Under the pieces are notes generated by a model that did no database searches, was not told where the DNA came from, and was given only the letters and a program-made list of their open reading frames with translations. Below, piece by piece: positions 44,547 to 54,445 of a stretch of 64,000 bases of DNA (its first letter is position 1; each line of letters opens with the position of its first letter). The translations under genes were made by a program, and so were the position numbers. Source of the DNA: Prevotella vespertina (GTDB taxonomy: Bacteria; Bacteroidota; Bacteroidia; Bacteroidales; Bacteroidaceae); assembly GCF_009728485.1 (NCBI RefSeq), contig NZ_VVIQ01000001.1:124001-188000 (forward strand). The letters are read 5' to 3'.

Positions 44547-45062
44547 ATGAGGAAGCCCGTTTATTTATGTGTTGTAATCGCCTTGATAGGCATTAGCTGT
44601 TCCAAAGGAAACCGAGTGTTGACGGCGAAGAATACGTCAGAAGCGTATGACTCTGTCGTTATTGAGTCATTTCCAGGCTATGTTTTAAATCCTAAATACA
44701 TTACTTGGGTAGTAGATAAACAGGGTCGTTCGTGTAAGTATATACAGCATAATGTATCGGTAGAAGGCAAGGTGAAAGACACAACAGACATAGTTCAGGT
44801 TAGTGACGAGCGCAGTTTTCGAGTCAAAGAACTCGTGGATGACATATACGTCACAGGCTCTGCTAAGGATGTGATAGCCGTTAAGAATAACGATTTTTGT
44901 ACTGATCTAGGGAGCTTATTTGTGACTATCTATTATCCAGGAAAGAATATTCGTCATGAGTACGAATGGGGTAAGACGGGTGTAAAATACTCCCCCGAGT
45001 TCAAAGAATTGGTACAGTTAATAGGTCTGCAAATGTTCGAGTCGAACAAAGAAAATAAATAA
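44547..45062 (+). CDS. Lipoprotein of unknown function
   Basis: 171 aa. Lipobox IGISC with Cys18, then SKGNRV. The mature part is beta-rich (KYITWVVDKQGRSCKYIQHNV, GSLFVTIYYPGKNIRHEYEWG) with three Cys besides the lipidated one, but no family is recognised. It starts 27 bp after the toxin gene, so read-through from that promoter is likely, although a functional link is not implied. Confidence 0.75.
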   Translation: MRKPVYLCVVIALIGISCSKGNRVLTAKNTSEAYDSVVIESFPGYVLNPKYITWVVDKQGRSCKYIQHNVSVEGKVKDTTDIVQVSDERSFRVKELVDDIYVTGSAKDVIAVKNNDFCTDLGSLFVTIYYPGKNIRHEYEWGKTGVKYSPEFKELVQLIGLQMFESNKENK

Positions 45063-45105
45063 ACAAACAGCGAGAAGGGCTTGATAGCCTTCTCGCTGTT
45101 TGTTG
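45061..45105. terminator. Bidirectional terminator between convergent genes
   Basis: CAAACAGCGAGAAGG (from 45064) pairs with CCTTCTCGCTGTTTG (to 45102) around a 9-nt loop; T-rich DNA follows. It separates the lipoprotein gene from the amylase gene on the other strand. Confidence 0.85.
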
Positions 45106-45114
45106 TTTATGGGC

Positions 45115-47058
45115 TTAGAAACTGAGTATCATCGTCTGACGATGCCCCAGTGGGATGTCCTTTGTGAGGTCGATTGTCTTGCCAGTTGTGATGTCTGTGG
45201 CTGTAGTATGTTGACCAATCACTTCTGCATAACGTGCTACCTCCACCTTATTATCAGCCTTCTTGCCATTGAGAATGGTGAGAACAGTCTTGCCATCAAG
45301 CTGTCTTGCGAGTACATAAACACCATGCCAAGGGATGAATTGGGTTTGTTTTCCCTTGCTAATCACCTCATTGTTTTGTCGCCAATGTAGTATTCTTGAA
45401 GTCCAATCGAACATGGCGTTCTCTGCAGTTGTGCGCCCTTCACGTGTGAACTTATCGACTTTATCACCAGGAAAACCACCTGGGAAGTCCTTACGGACAT
45501 TGCCATCTGTTATCTCCTTCGTACCATTCATGAGTACTTCCGTACCATAGTAAAGTTGCGGAATACGGTTCATTGTGAGCAACAAAGCGTAAGCCTGCTT
45601 CAGAGCCGTTGTGTCCTTACCATTGCCAAGGAACCTGTCTGTATCGTGATTCTCGATGAATGCCATCACAGAAGATGGGTTCGTATAGAGGTAATCATAG
45701 CACAATGAGTTGTAAATACGATTCAGTCCCTTCCACCAATCATCGGTTTCTTCGTTCTTCGCAAGCGTTAGCTTATCAAAGAAAGAGAAGTCCATCACCG
45801 TCTTCAGATAGCTGTTAATATCAGAGAGCTTGCTGTCCTTCTGCCAAGCAGCTGTGTAAGCAGGTTCTGTAACCCACGTTTCTCCAACGGTATTGAAGTT
45901 TGGGTATTCCGCATCTAATGCCTTCATCCATTCTGCCATAGCCTTTCGATCAGCGTAAGGATAGGTGTCCATGCGTATTCCATCTATACCCACTGTCTCT
46001 ATCCACCACATTGAGTTCTGTATAAGATACTTGATAACGTGAGGGTTGCGTTGGTTCAGATCGGGCATGGAAGCGACGAACCAGCCATCAACAGTCTCCC
46101 TCATGTCCACCTTACTGGCGTATGGATCGAGCACAGGAGTTAGTTTATAACTTGTTTGCAAACCATAGTTTGGATAATTAAACCAGTCCTTTGAGGGCAT
46201 ATCTCGGTTCCATGTGTGATAGTCACCACAATGGTTAAAGATCATATCCATGACTACCTTCAGTCCTTTCTGATGACATTCAGCAATGAGTTTCTTGTAC
46301 TCATCGTTTGTACCAAAGCGTGGATCCACCTTATAATAATCGGTTGTTGCATAGCCATGATACGTACTATTCTTCCCGTTATCGGCTGGTCTATCGTTCT
46401 CCAAAACGGGTGTGAACCATAGAGCTGTTACCCCTAAACGAGTGAAATAATCGAGATGCTGACGTATACCTTCTAGGTCTCCTCCATGTCTAAGACTCGG
46501 TTCGTTGCGGTCGCATAGTTGGTCTTGCATACCCTTAACAACGTCATTCTTCGGGTTACCATTAGCGAATCTGTCAGGCATGAGCATATAGAGAACATCC
46601 GAGTTATCGAATCCCTTGTGGTCAGCACCAGCCATAGAACGAGCCAAAAGTTGGTACTTTCGTTTGATAACTTTACCATCCTTGCCCTTAAATGAGAGCG
46701 TCATCTCACCCGGTTTAGCGTCTTTTAGATTGAGATAAACCAGTAAGTAATTAGGCGAATCAAGCCTAACAAGTGAGTCAATGCGCACATTCTCATAATC
46801 AGTTGATACGTCAGAGAACTTGATATCCTTACCATAAACCATCAACTGAAGTGTTGGATCTTTCATACCAACAAACCAGTTCTCTGGTTCAATGCGTGTG
46901 ATATCCACTTTCGATACCGATTGACTTTTTGGTACGGATGTACTGTTATGAGCAGTCATAGCTGTTGGAACGATGAATAAAGATAATAAGAATAAGCTGC
47001 TCCATAGCCTTCTTGCGGAACAAAGAGCTGCTTTGTTGATTGTTTGTTTTAGGTTCAT
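45115..47058 (-). CDS. Secreted GH13 alpha-amylase/neopullulanase (SusA-like)
   Basis: 647 aa from Met 47058; the upstream Met at 47085 would place non-secretory residues before the signal peptide. The signal region is followed by an N-terminal beta domain (about 45-145) and the GH13 barrel: MLMPDRFANG, VVMDMIFNHCGD, GIDGIRMDTYPYA with nucleophile Asp364, TVGETWV with the acid/base Glu, and IENHDTDRF with the third acid. The C-terminal domain is short. It probably hydrolyses alpha-1,4 linkages of malto-oligosaccharides or pullulan in the periplasm. It is the last gene of the malQ-pullulanase-amylase operon. Confidence 0.93.
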   Translation of the reverse strand: MNLKQTINKAALCSARRLWSSLFLLSLFIVPTAMTAHNSTSVPKSQSVSKVDITRIEPENWFVGMKDPTLQLMVYGKDIKFSDVSTDYENVRIDSLVRLDSPNYLLVYLNLKDAKPGEMTLSFKGKDGKVIKRKYQLLARSMAGADHKGFDNSDVLYMLMPDRFANGNPKNDVVKGMQDQLCDRNEPSLRHGGDLEGIRQHLDYFTRLGVTALWFTPVLENDRPADNGKNSTYHGYATTDYYKVDPRFGTNDEYKKLIAECHQKGLKVVMDMIFNHCGDYHTWNRDMPSKDWFNYPNYGLQTSYKLTPVLDPYASKVDMRETVDGWFVASMPDLNQRNPHVIKYLIQNSMWWIETVGIDGIRMDTYPYADRKAMAEWMKALDAEYPNFNTVGETWVTEPAYTAAWQKDSKLSDINSYLKTVMDFSFFDKLTLAKNEETDDWWKGLNRIYNSLCYDYLYTNPSSVMAFIENHDTDRFLGNGKDTTALKQAYALLLTMNRIPQLYYGTEVLMNGTKEITDGNVRKDFPGGFPGDKVDKFTREGRTTAENAMFDWTSRILHWRQNNEVISKGKQTQFIPWHGVYVLARQLDGKTVLTILNGKKADNKVEVARYAEVIGQHTTATDITTGKTIDLTKDIPLGHRQTMILSF

Positions 47059-47187
47059 TGTTATTCGGAAAGCTCCCCAATCCATTGGAAGGATGGGGAG
47101 ACTTGTTGAAAAGTTATATTTCTGGTTCTTCTTGCTAGCCTCTTCTTGCTAGCAACCCTACCCTTGTAAGGAAGGAAGGAGACGTGT

Positions 47188-49101
47188 TTAATCATGTAAG
47201 ATCAATGCCGATTGCGCATCAACCATTACCTCTCCGCCTTCCATCTGACCCAATCCTGCTTCGTTGATATCGCCATTTGCACATACAATCGTGTAGTTCC
47301 CTTTAGGGATATTGACGGTTCTTAGATTTGAATTAGCATTGAGTATGACGTAAATATTGTTCCACTTATCACCACCAGCATGGTCTTTTAGACGGAAAGC
47401 AACCAAGCAGTCCTGTACTGGAAGGAACTCCAAATGCTTGCGGACAAGCTCTGCATTGCCTAAACGGAAGGCTGGGTGGTTCTTACGAAGACGGATGAGA
47501 CGACTGTAATATTGGAACACTTGCGGGTAAGCAGTTAGGTTGTTCCAATCCAAGTGATTGATACTATCAGGTGAATTAAACGAATTGTGAACACCTTTCT
47601 TATCGCGTAACATCTCCTCACCAGACAGCATGAAAGGTACGCCTTGAGATGTGAATACAGCTGTTTGAGCCAATTCGTCCAATCTAATTAACGCATCCTT
47701 ATCATATACCACTTCGGGTATTGAAGCCTTTAATCGGTCTACTAAGCACAAGTCATCATGGCAACTTACGTAAGAGATCATCTGTGTTGGCTCTATTGCA
47801 TATGGCTTCTTCGAATAGTTCACCTTGTTGTAATCAACCTGTGGGTGGGCTATCATACCTGCAATACCAGCCTTTATGCTCTCCTCCAAACCTTTCACAC
47901 CACCCAAGAAGCCAGCTTGGTGATCATCAGAGAATGGTCCGCGCAAAGCGTCGCGGATGTCATCAGAGAACGCTGCAATGCCTGGCATTTGTGGAATAGC
48001 AGCCTTCATCGCCAGCTTATCATGCGGATAAGCACAAGTTCCAGCGCTCCATCCCTCTCCATAAACGAATATCTCGGGGTCAATAGCATTGAGTTCACGA
48101 CGGATATCATTCATAGTTTGAATGTCATGAACGCCCATGAGGTCTACACGGAAGCCATCGATGTGATACTCTTTGACCCAGTATTTCATTGACTCAAGCA
48201 TAAACTCGTGCATAAGCGACTTCTCACTTGCCGTCTCGTTACCACAACCTGAACCATCAGAAGGCGTTCCGTCAGCCTTATAACGATAGTAGGCTTTAGG
48301 GAAGGTACGCTCGAAGTTGCTGTTAGCAAGGTCGTAAGTGTGATTATAAACAACGTCAAGAATCACCCTAATACCAGCTTTGTGCAATGCTTGTACCATC
48401 TGTTTGAACTCCATGATACGACGAGTTGGCAGACTGGCATCGTATGAGTAACTCCCTTCGGGGACGTTATAATTCAACGGATCATAGCCCCAGTTGTATT
48501 GAGGAACATCTGGTTTCGACTCGTCGATAGAGGCAAAGTCGAAAGAAGGAAGAATGTGAATAGCATTCACACCCAACTTCTTTAGATAGTCAATAGCCTT
48601 TTGCTCTGTCAGAGCAAGGTACTTCCCTTTGTTTACAAAGCCAGATGACTTATCTATAGAAAAGTCCCGATGATGTAGCTCATATATAATAAGGTCGGCT
48701 GGACTCTTCGTCGGAACGCGTCTATCCGAGTCCCATCCAACAGGGTTCGTGTCCCTCATGTCCACCACAGCTCCACGACTACCATTGCAGCCAACAGCCT
48801 TTGCGAAGACACCAGGAGTTTCTCCCTTACCAATATCAAAAGTATAGAATTTCCCTTTTAAGTCGCCTTTCACGACCACAGACCATGTATTATCACCACT
48901 CTGTGTGAGCTTCAACTTCTTATAAGCCTTACCACCAAGTCCCTCATCATATAGCCTTAGTACAGGTTTTGATGGTGCATTAAGACGGAAGGTTGTAGCC
49001 GATGGTGTGTAAGACACCTCATCGAATTTCTCTTGTGCAGAAACCCCTTGTGAAAGCATAAAGGTAGCGATAGAAGCAGCCAAATAATACTTTATCTTCA
49101 T
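47188..49101 (-). CDS. Secreted type I pullulanase (GH13)
   Basis: 637 aa. Signal peptide ending VSAQ near residue 22; a CBM48-type N-terminal domain (about 30-120, FRLNAPSKPVLRLYD); then IIYELHHRDFS and the diagnostic pullulanase motif YNWGYDPLNYNVPEGSYS. Catalytic residues are Asp320 in DGFRVDLMG, the Glu in VYGEGWSAGT and the Asp in SCHDDLCLVD. It removes alpha-1,6 branches from starch- or glycogen-derived dextrins. It lies between malQ and the amylase gene on one strand. Confidence 0.95.
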   Translation of the reverse strand: MKIKYYLAASIATFMLSQGVSAQEKFDEVSYTPSATTFRLNAPSKPVLRLYDEGLGGKAYKKLKLTQSGDNTWSVVVKGDLKGKFYTFDIGKGETPGVFAKAVGCNGSRGAVVDMRDTNPVGWDSDRRVPTKSPADLIIYELHHRDFSIDKSSGFVNKGKYLALTEQKAIDYLKKLGVNAIHILPSFDFASIDESKPDVPQYNWGYDPLNYNVPEGSYSYDASLPTRRIMEFKQMVQALHKAGIRVILDVVYNHTYDLANSNFERTFPKAYYRYKADGTPSDGSGCGNETASEKSLMHEFMLESMKYWVKEYHIDGFRVDLMGVHDIQTMNDIRRELNAIDPEIFVYGEGWSAGTCAYPHDKLAMKAAIPQMPGIAAFSDDIRDALRGPFSDDHQAGFLGGVKGLEESIKAGIAGMIAHPQVDYNKVNYSKKPYAIEPTQMISYVSCHDDLCLVDRLKASIPEVVYDKDALIRLDELAQTAVFTSQGVPFMLSGEEMLRDKKGVHNSFNSPDSINHLDWNNLTAYPQVFQYYSRLIRLRKNHPAFRLGNAELVRKHLEFLPVQDCLVAFRLKDHAGGDKWNNIYVILNANSNLRTVNIPKGNYTIVCANGDINEAGLGQMEGGEVMVDAQSALILHD

Positions 49102-49197
49102 TGTTACGTTAGTCTTCTTAATGAATAGTTATAGATGGTTTTATTGATAATAGGCGATTATAAACACTTGTCAAAGCATCATAATCGCCTAATAGAA

Positions 49198-51891
49198 TTA
49201 TCTTCCAGCTTGGTTAATCAAATCAATTACTTGTCCATTAAAGTCCTTGTTCTTCATTAACTCTTCGATACTTACATGCATACGATAGCGCCAGTAGTGC
49301 TTAGGATTAGCCGGGATGTTAATGCGTTCGGCGTCAGGATCAGCCAATCGGAGCGTTTCGTCAATACTCATCCAGTCTTGAATGCCTAAGATGCAGAGCA
49401 TACTTGGTGATGTCAAATGGCGACTAACGATGTCACGAGCAAGCCATCCAGGTAATGGGTGAGGTGCTGGTCCACCACGATGAAGCATACTATTGAAGTA
49501 ATCCTGCGCTCTTGCCCAGTCTTCATCCCACCATTGTCGAAGTGTAGCCATGTCATGTGTGGAGATAGTACTTACACTTCTGTATGGGTTCTGACCCAAG
49601 TGTCCGAATCGAACATGCGGGTCTTTCGGCATACTCTGTATCTCCAAGCTAAGGATACGAAGCTCGTTCATTACCCAGGCAACGCAATCAGGCACCATAC
49701 CTAAGTCCTCGGCACATACCAACATACGTGTTGCATTCACCAACTTAGGCAACTTCTTCATTGCTTCCTGATACCAGAACTGGTTATTGCGACGATAGTA
49801 ATAATCATTATAAAGCCTGTTGAATACTGCTTTATCACTATCGTAAAGGCTCTCATAGATGAATGCGAACTGCACACTAATGCGTGGATGAAAGCGGTTA
49901 GAATCCTTATGATCACGCACAAAGAGCACATCGCTAATCAGAGAATATAGCCCATCACGTATCCAAACATCAGTATCTGAGGTCTTACCAGCAAATGCCT
50001 TTTCCACCTTACGTTGCGTATCGAAGGCTGGACGCATCTTGTATCTGTCACCCCAAATATGCTCAACATACTTTTGACGAACCTCATCTGCATGCTCTCT
50101 GAATACACGATCTAATATCCAATCAGTGATGAATGGCTCGGTAAATAGCTCCTCTTGCCAGTGTAAACCATAGCCCTCAATCTCCTCACGACTCATTCCT
50201 AGCGATGGAGCAAACTGTCCTAACAGACCATGAACAGCACTTATTGGAATCTCCCATATACGGAAGAAGCCTAAGACATGATCGATTCGGTAGGCATCAA
50301 AATACTTCGACATGTTCTGGAAGCGACGTATCCACCACTTGCAACCATCGCTTATCATCTCCTCCCAGTTGTATGTTGGAAAGCCCCAATTCTGCCCATT
50401 TACAGAGAAATCATCAGGTGGCGCGCCTGCCTGACCATTAAGGTTGAAGTATCGAGGTTGCGTCCACACGTCACATCCATAACGGTTTACTCCGATAGGA
50501 ATATCGCCTTTCAGGACCACTTTATGCGCTTGTGCATACTCATGGACAGCCTTTAGTTGACTGCTGAGGATATATTGCACGTAATAGAAGAAAGCGACCT
50601 CCTTGTATGCTTTCTCCTTTGGTGACGATAGCTGTTTACGCTCTGCTTCATCCCATTGGTTATGGTCGGACCAACGTGAGAAGTCAGCTGTTCCATTCTT
50701 ATCACGCATGTAGCAATATTGAGCATACGGCACTAACCAGCTCTCTGTATCGATGAAGAAGGCTTTAAAAGCATCACTCGTGAGCACCTTTTGACCCTCT
50801 TGTTCGAATAGTAAACGTAGATATTCTGTCTTCGCATCATTGACTCTTTCATAGTCAATCTGCGGTAAGGCGTTAAGTTCTTTACGCAAGGCTTCAAACT
50901 TATCACGCTGCTCTTTATCCTTTAAAGCAGGTAAGGCGTTGAGGTCAACATACTGCGGATGAAGTGCAAAGATGGATATACAGCTATAAGGATAGGAGTC
51001 CGTCCAGGTGTGAGTGATGGTTGTATCGTTGATTGGAAGAATCTGTAGCGCACGTTGTTGCGTCAGACTCACCCAATCAACCATCTTCTTTAGGTCGCCA
51101 AAGTCGCCTATTCCGAAGCTAGACTCCGAACGAAGAGAGAAGACAGGGACTAATGTTCCGGCTATGCGAACGGCTGGAAGTGGGAAAAAAGCCTCATCCA
51201 ACTCATAGACCATGACGTCACCTTCATCCATTGCAGGCAATTCAACGATACGATTATCGCTGTATTCCCATACGATAGCATCGTTATCTGCTTTGTTCTT
51301 AATGAAGAACTTCACTTCTAAACGGCTGCTTGCCAACTTTGCACCATCAAGAGTTACCATCCACTCATTGATGTTGTGCTGTGTCATCTTCAGTGCTTTC
51401 TTTTCGTTCCAAGCGCCTAATGCTGGTTCAGCACCAATGAGATAGAGTTGATCTTCAGCCCTTAACTGTGGCGCACGCACCTTGAGTGTAACCGATTTGT
51501 TGAAGTTGTTGAGTTTAACCTTCTCTTGTTTCTTACCGACAACACAATCAGCAATAGCAGAAGAGTATAGGTATGAATCCTCAGGAATATCATTCCAGTG
51601 GTCGTAAACACAATAGTTTAAACCGCGTTCAGCATCGAAGTTCAATCGATGACACATGACGCTCCATTCCTTTCGCTCCTCGTTATCGCCACGAAGAACA
51701 CTATAGAAGTAATCAATCTGCGTCCCTGGCTTCACGTCCTTACGTACTTCTACGCTCCAGTGATAGCCATCTAAGGTGTGCATCCTGTACTGTGAGGTCT
51801 CATTCACCCCGTTGTGTCTCCCTGTAATTATGCTCAAGACAAGTTCTTGACCATAGTAGGTTTGATAGTTTATGTTAAACTGTATGTTCAT
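49198..51891 (-). CDS. malQ: 4-alpha-glucanotransferase with N-terminal starch-binding domains (GH77)
   Basis: 897 aa, longer than typical MalQ because of two CBM20-like domains (about 1-115 and 130-240; the second has YLIGAEPALGAWNEKKALKM). The GH77 domain follows, with LQILPINDTT, DAYRIDHVLGFFRIWEIP (nucleophile Asp537), VCAEDLGMVPD (acid/base Glu) and STHDMATLRQW. No signal peptide, so it acts in the cytoplasm, transferring glucan segments between dextrins. It is first in the operon, behind a good promoter. Confidence 0.96.
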   Translation of the reverse strand: MNIQFNINYQTYYGQELVLSIITGRHNGVNETSQYRMHTLDGYHWSVEVRKDVKPGTQIDYFYSVLRGDNEERKEWSVMCHRLNFDAERGLNYCVYDHWNDIPEDSYLYSSAIADCVVGKKQEKVKLNNFNKSVTLKVRAPQLRAEDQLYLIGAEPALGAWNEKKALKMTQHNINEWMVTLDGAKLASSRLEVKFFIKNKADNDAIVWEYSDNRIVELPAMDEGDVMVYELDEAFFPLPAVRIAGTLVPVFSLRSESSFGIGDFGDLKKMVDWVSLTQQRALQILPINDTTITHTWTDSYPYSCISIFALHPQYVDLNALPALKDKEQRDKFEALRKELNALPQIDYERVNDAKTEYLRLLFEQEGQKVLTSDAFKAFFIDTESWLVPYAQYCYMRDKNGTADFSRWSDHNQWDEAERKQLSSPKEKAYKEVAFFYYVQYILSSQLKAVHEYAQAHKVVLKGDIPIGVNRYGCDVWTQPRYFNLNGQAGAPPDDFSVNGQNWGFPTYNWEEMISDGCKWWIRRFQNMSKYFDAYRIDHVLGFFRIWEIPISAVHGLLGQFAPSLGMSREEIEGYGLHWQEELFTEPFITDWILDRVFREHADEVRQKYVEHIWGDRYKMRPAFDTQRKVEKAFAGKTSDTDVWIRDGLYSLISDVLFVRDHKDSNRFHPRISVQFAFIYESLYDSDKAVFNRLYNDYYYRRNNQFWYQEAMKKLPKLVNATRMLVCAEDLGMVPDCVAWVMNELRILSLEIQSMPKDPHVRFGHLGQNPYRSVSTISTHDMATLRQWWDEDWARAQDYFNSMLHRGGPAPHPLPGWLARDIVSRHLTSPSMLCILGIQDWMSIDETLRLADPDAERINIPANPKHYWRYRMHVSIEELMKNKDFNGQVIDLINQAGR

Positions 51892-51914
51892 AGAGTTGGG
51901 TAGTTATTTTTCGT

Positions 51915-51945
51915 CAAAGTTAATAATAATAATGTGAATAAGCAA
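51915..51945 (-). promoter_or_regulatory. Promoter of the malQ-pullulanase-amylase operon
   Basis: On the minus strand TTG (51945-51943), 20-nt spacer, TAACTTTG (51922-51915); the start is near 51908, about 17 nt before the ATG. Confidence 0.75.
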
Positions 51946-52200
51946 TAGCTCTTTGCATGATTTATATCAATTTATGCGTAATCGTTTGCACTTTCAACCC
52001 TAACTTATAGATTATCACTTGCTTAGTCTCTCATTATTAAGCCTTTACAAGGTATTCTTTGAAAGACAAAGAGGGTGAGAGAAGCACCCCAAAAAACAAA
52101 GAACAGCACAAAAGAAGAGATGATTGTGAGAGATAAAGAAGGTGCACTTCTTTAGTTACAAACAAGGAGGTGCAAGAAAGTAAATATTCTTCTCCATTTA

Positions 52201-52287
52201 AAGAGAGCCTTTCCTTGCCATGAAGAGAGCCTTTCCTTGATACAAAGAGAGGCTCTCTTCCTCCTTAAAAGAGCCTCTTTTAATTTA
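52201..52287. repeat. Tandem array F: four 21-22-bp units
   Basis: Units at 52201-52222, 52223-52244, 52245-52266 and 52267-52287. The first two share AAGAGAGCCTTTCCTTG; the last two contain short palindromes (AAGAGAGGCTCTCTT, AAAAGAGCCTCTTTT). It is related in sequence to array D. It lies just upstream of the promoter at 52298-52331. The remaining gap (51946-52200) has no gene; 52069-52155 may hold older decayed units. Confidence 0.85.
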
Positions 52288-52297
52288 TAACAACAGC

Positions 52298-52331
52298 TTG
52301 TCACAATTAAAGAAAAATATTTGTATCTTTG
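52298..52331 (+). promoter_or_regulatory. Promoter of the 129-aa membrane protein gene
   Basis: TTG (52298-52300), 23-nt spacer, TATCTTTG (52324-52331). The spacer is longer than usual. Confidence 0.55.
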
Positions 52332-52359
52332 CACATAACCAATGGATCCATCATAGCCT

Positions 52360-52749
52360 ATGCACAATCTGAGCTATTATATTGCTTATTTAAACCTTTA
52401 CAAGGCTGAAATTATAAAAGTAATAATCTATGCTTTGTTTGGTTATGCATTCTTGTACGATTGCTTAAGAGACACTCGTCCAGAGTTAATAGCGCACATT
52501 AAAGAGCAAACCTTCGACTTCAAAGTGGTGTCCTTTAAGTCTGCTCGGGAATACCAAGTAGAGGGTGTCGACCGAGACGGACGCACACGTGTGCACAAAA
52601 TAACGAGGTTCTGGGCAATAACCGATAAAGACCTAAGGGCTGGAAACAGGATTGTGAAGCAGAAAGGAAATACAACTCTTACGATCATCCAACCCGATAC
52701 TATCCGTCGCTTCCCACTGTCGTTTAGTGATGGAGATGAGGTTTGGTAG
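52360..52749 (+). CDS. Small membrane-anchored protein of unknown function
   Basis: 129 aa. One hydrophobic segment near residues 17-34 (IIKVIIYALFGYAFLYDC) is followed by a soluble part with FDFKVVSFKSAREYQVEGVDRDGR and a basic/polar C-terminus. No signal-peptidase site is evident, so it is probably an inner-membrane protein with the soluble part on one side. No family is recognised. A sulfatase gene follows about 100 bp later. Confidence 0.65.
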   Translation: MHNLSYYIAYLNLYKAEIIKVIIYALFGYAFLYDCLRDTRPELIAHIKEQTFDFKVVSFKSAREYQVEGVDRDGRTRVHKITRFWAITDKDLRAGNRIVKQKGNTTLTIIQPDTIRRFPLSFSDGDEVW

Positions 52750-52848
52750 GATTGAAAAGTTGTACATTCAAACAAGAAGAAACGACGAGTAATAAAGAAC
52801 CAGCAATAGGGTTTCTATGCAAGAAACCAAACCTAAAAACCTATTAAT

Positions 52849-54393
52849 ATGATTTCTAAAATTGTAAAAACGCTTTTGCCCATCACAGCTTTCAGTTGTG
52901 TGCAAGGCAATGCCACAACTCCTAAGAAGCAACAGAAGCCTAACATTATATATATAATGTGTGACGATATGGGCTATGGCGACCTCGGTTGCTATGGTCA
53001 AAAGTACATCCTTACGCCTAACATAGACCGAATGGCAAAGGAAGGAATGCGTTTCACGCAGGCTTATGCAGGTGCTCCTGTGAGTGCACCATCACGTGCT
53101 TGCCTAATGACTGGGCAGCACTCGGGACATACGGAGGTGCGTGGTAACAAGGAATATTGGCAGAATAGCAAGCCTGTTTACTATGGGAAAAACAAAGACT
53201 TCAGCGTTGTTGGGCAGCATCCTTACGACCCCAATCACATTATCTTACCAGAGATAATGAAGGATAATGGCTATCGAACGGGAATGTTCGGTAAGTGGGC
53301 AGGAGGTTACGAAGGCTCTGTTTCAACACCTGATAAGCGAGGGGTGGATGATTTCTATGGCTATATATGCCAATTCCAAGCCCATCTCTATTATCCAAAC
53401 TTCCTCAACGAATACTATAAAGAACGAGGAGATACGGCGGTGAAACGTGTTATCTTGACAGAAAACATCAATCATCCGATGTTTGGAGACGAATACTTTA
53501 AACGCACGCAATACTCGGCTGACCTCATCCACCAGCATGCCATGGATTGGCTGAAGGCTCAAACGAAGGATAAACCATTCTTTGGAGTATTCACTTATAC
53601 GCTTCCTCATGCTGAACTTACGCAACCGGACGACTCGTTAGTGGCGTTTTATAAGAAGCAGTTCTTCACTGATAAGACGTGGGGAGGGCAAGAAGGCTCA
53701 CGATATAACGCTGTTGTTCACACGCACGCACAGTTTGCTGCAATGATAACACGCCTTGATTCATACGTAGGAGAGATTCTCAAGCTATTGGATGAGAAAG
53801 GTCTTGCGGACAACACACTCGTTATCTTTACCAGTGACAATGGTCCTCATGAGGAAGGCGGGGCTGATCCTTCGTTCTTCAACCGCGATGGAAAGCTAAG
53901 AGGTATTAAACGACAATGTTACGAAGGAGGTATCAGAATACCTTTCATAGCTCGCTGGAATGGACATATTAAGGCTGGTGTAGAGAGTAATTTGCCCTTT
54001 GCTTTCTATGATCTCATGCCTACTTTTGCAGAAATGGCAGGTGTAAAGGATTATGTACGAAGCTATCGTAATAAGAAAAAGACTATCGATTACTTCGATG
54101 GAATATCAATTCTTCCTACGCTCATAAACGATGGAATCGGACAAAAGAAGCACCCTTATCTTTATTGGGAGTTCGCTGAAACGGACCAAACAGCTGTTCG
54201 AATGGGGGATTGGAAACTGATTACTATTCATGGAATACCACATCTTTACAATCTAGCAAACGACCTTCATGAGGATCATGACATAGCAAATGAGCATCCA
54301 GATATCGTACAGAAGATGATAGAAATTGCTCAGAAAGAGCATACGAATAGTGAACTTTTCCCTGTTACAATGCCTTCATTGGATAAAAGATGA
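52849..54393 (+). CDS. Serine-type sulfatase (arylsulfatase family)
   Basis: 514 aa with an N-terminal signal (to about residue 22). PNIIYIMCDDMGYGDLGCYG supplies the calcium-binding acids. The formylglycine site is PVSAPSRACLMTG, with Ser79 as the residue to be oxidised, i.e. the Ser-type that needs an anaerobic radical-SAM maturase. FTSDNGPHEEGG and KWAGGYEG/LRGIKRQCYEGGIRIPF give the rest of the active site. It removes sulfate esters, probably from host or dietary glycans. The maturase gene follows 52 bp later. Confidence 0.94.
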   Translation: MISKIVKTLLPITAFSCVQGNATTPKKQQKPNIIYIMCDDMGYGDLGCYGQKYILTPNIDRMAKEGMRFTQAYAGAPVSAPSRACLMTGQHSGHTEVRGNKEYWQNSKPVYYGKNKDFSVVGQHPYDPNHIILPEIMKDNGYRTGMFGKWAGGYEGSVSTPDKRGVDDFYGYICQFQAHLYYPNFLNEYYKERGDTAVKRVILTENINHPMFGDEYFKRTQYSADLIHQHAMDWLKAQTKDKPFFGVFTYTLPHAELTQPDDSLVAFYKKQFFTDKTWGGQEGSRYNAVVHTHAQFAAMITRLDSYVGEILKLLDEKGLADNTLVIFTSDNGPHEEGGADPSFFNRDGKLRGIKRQCYEGGIRIPFIARWNGHIKAGVESNLPFAFYDLMPTFAEMAGVKDYVRSYRNKKKTIDYFDGISILPTLINDGIGQKKHPYLYWEFAETDQTAVRMGDWKLITIHGIPHLYNLANDLHEDHDIANEHPDIVQKMIEIAQKEHTNSELFPVTMPSLDKR

Positions 54394-54445
54394 CAATTAA
54401 GCAAATGTAGATAAGGATAAGTAAGATAAGAAAAGACACATAGAC

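Noticed and set aside
47721-48192. Antisense frames of 92 and 144 codons inside the pullulanase gene
   Set aside because: The pullulanase frame is intact with all catalytic motifs; the antisense products resemble nothing and lack promoters.
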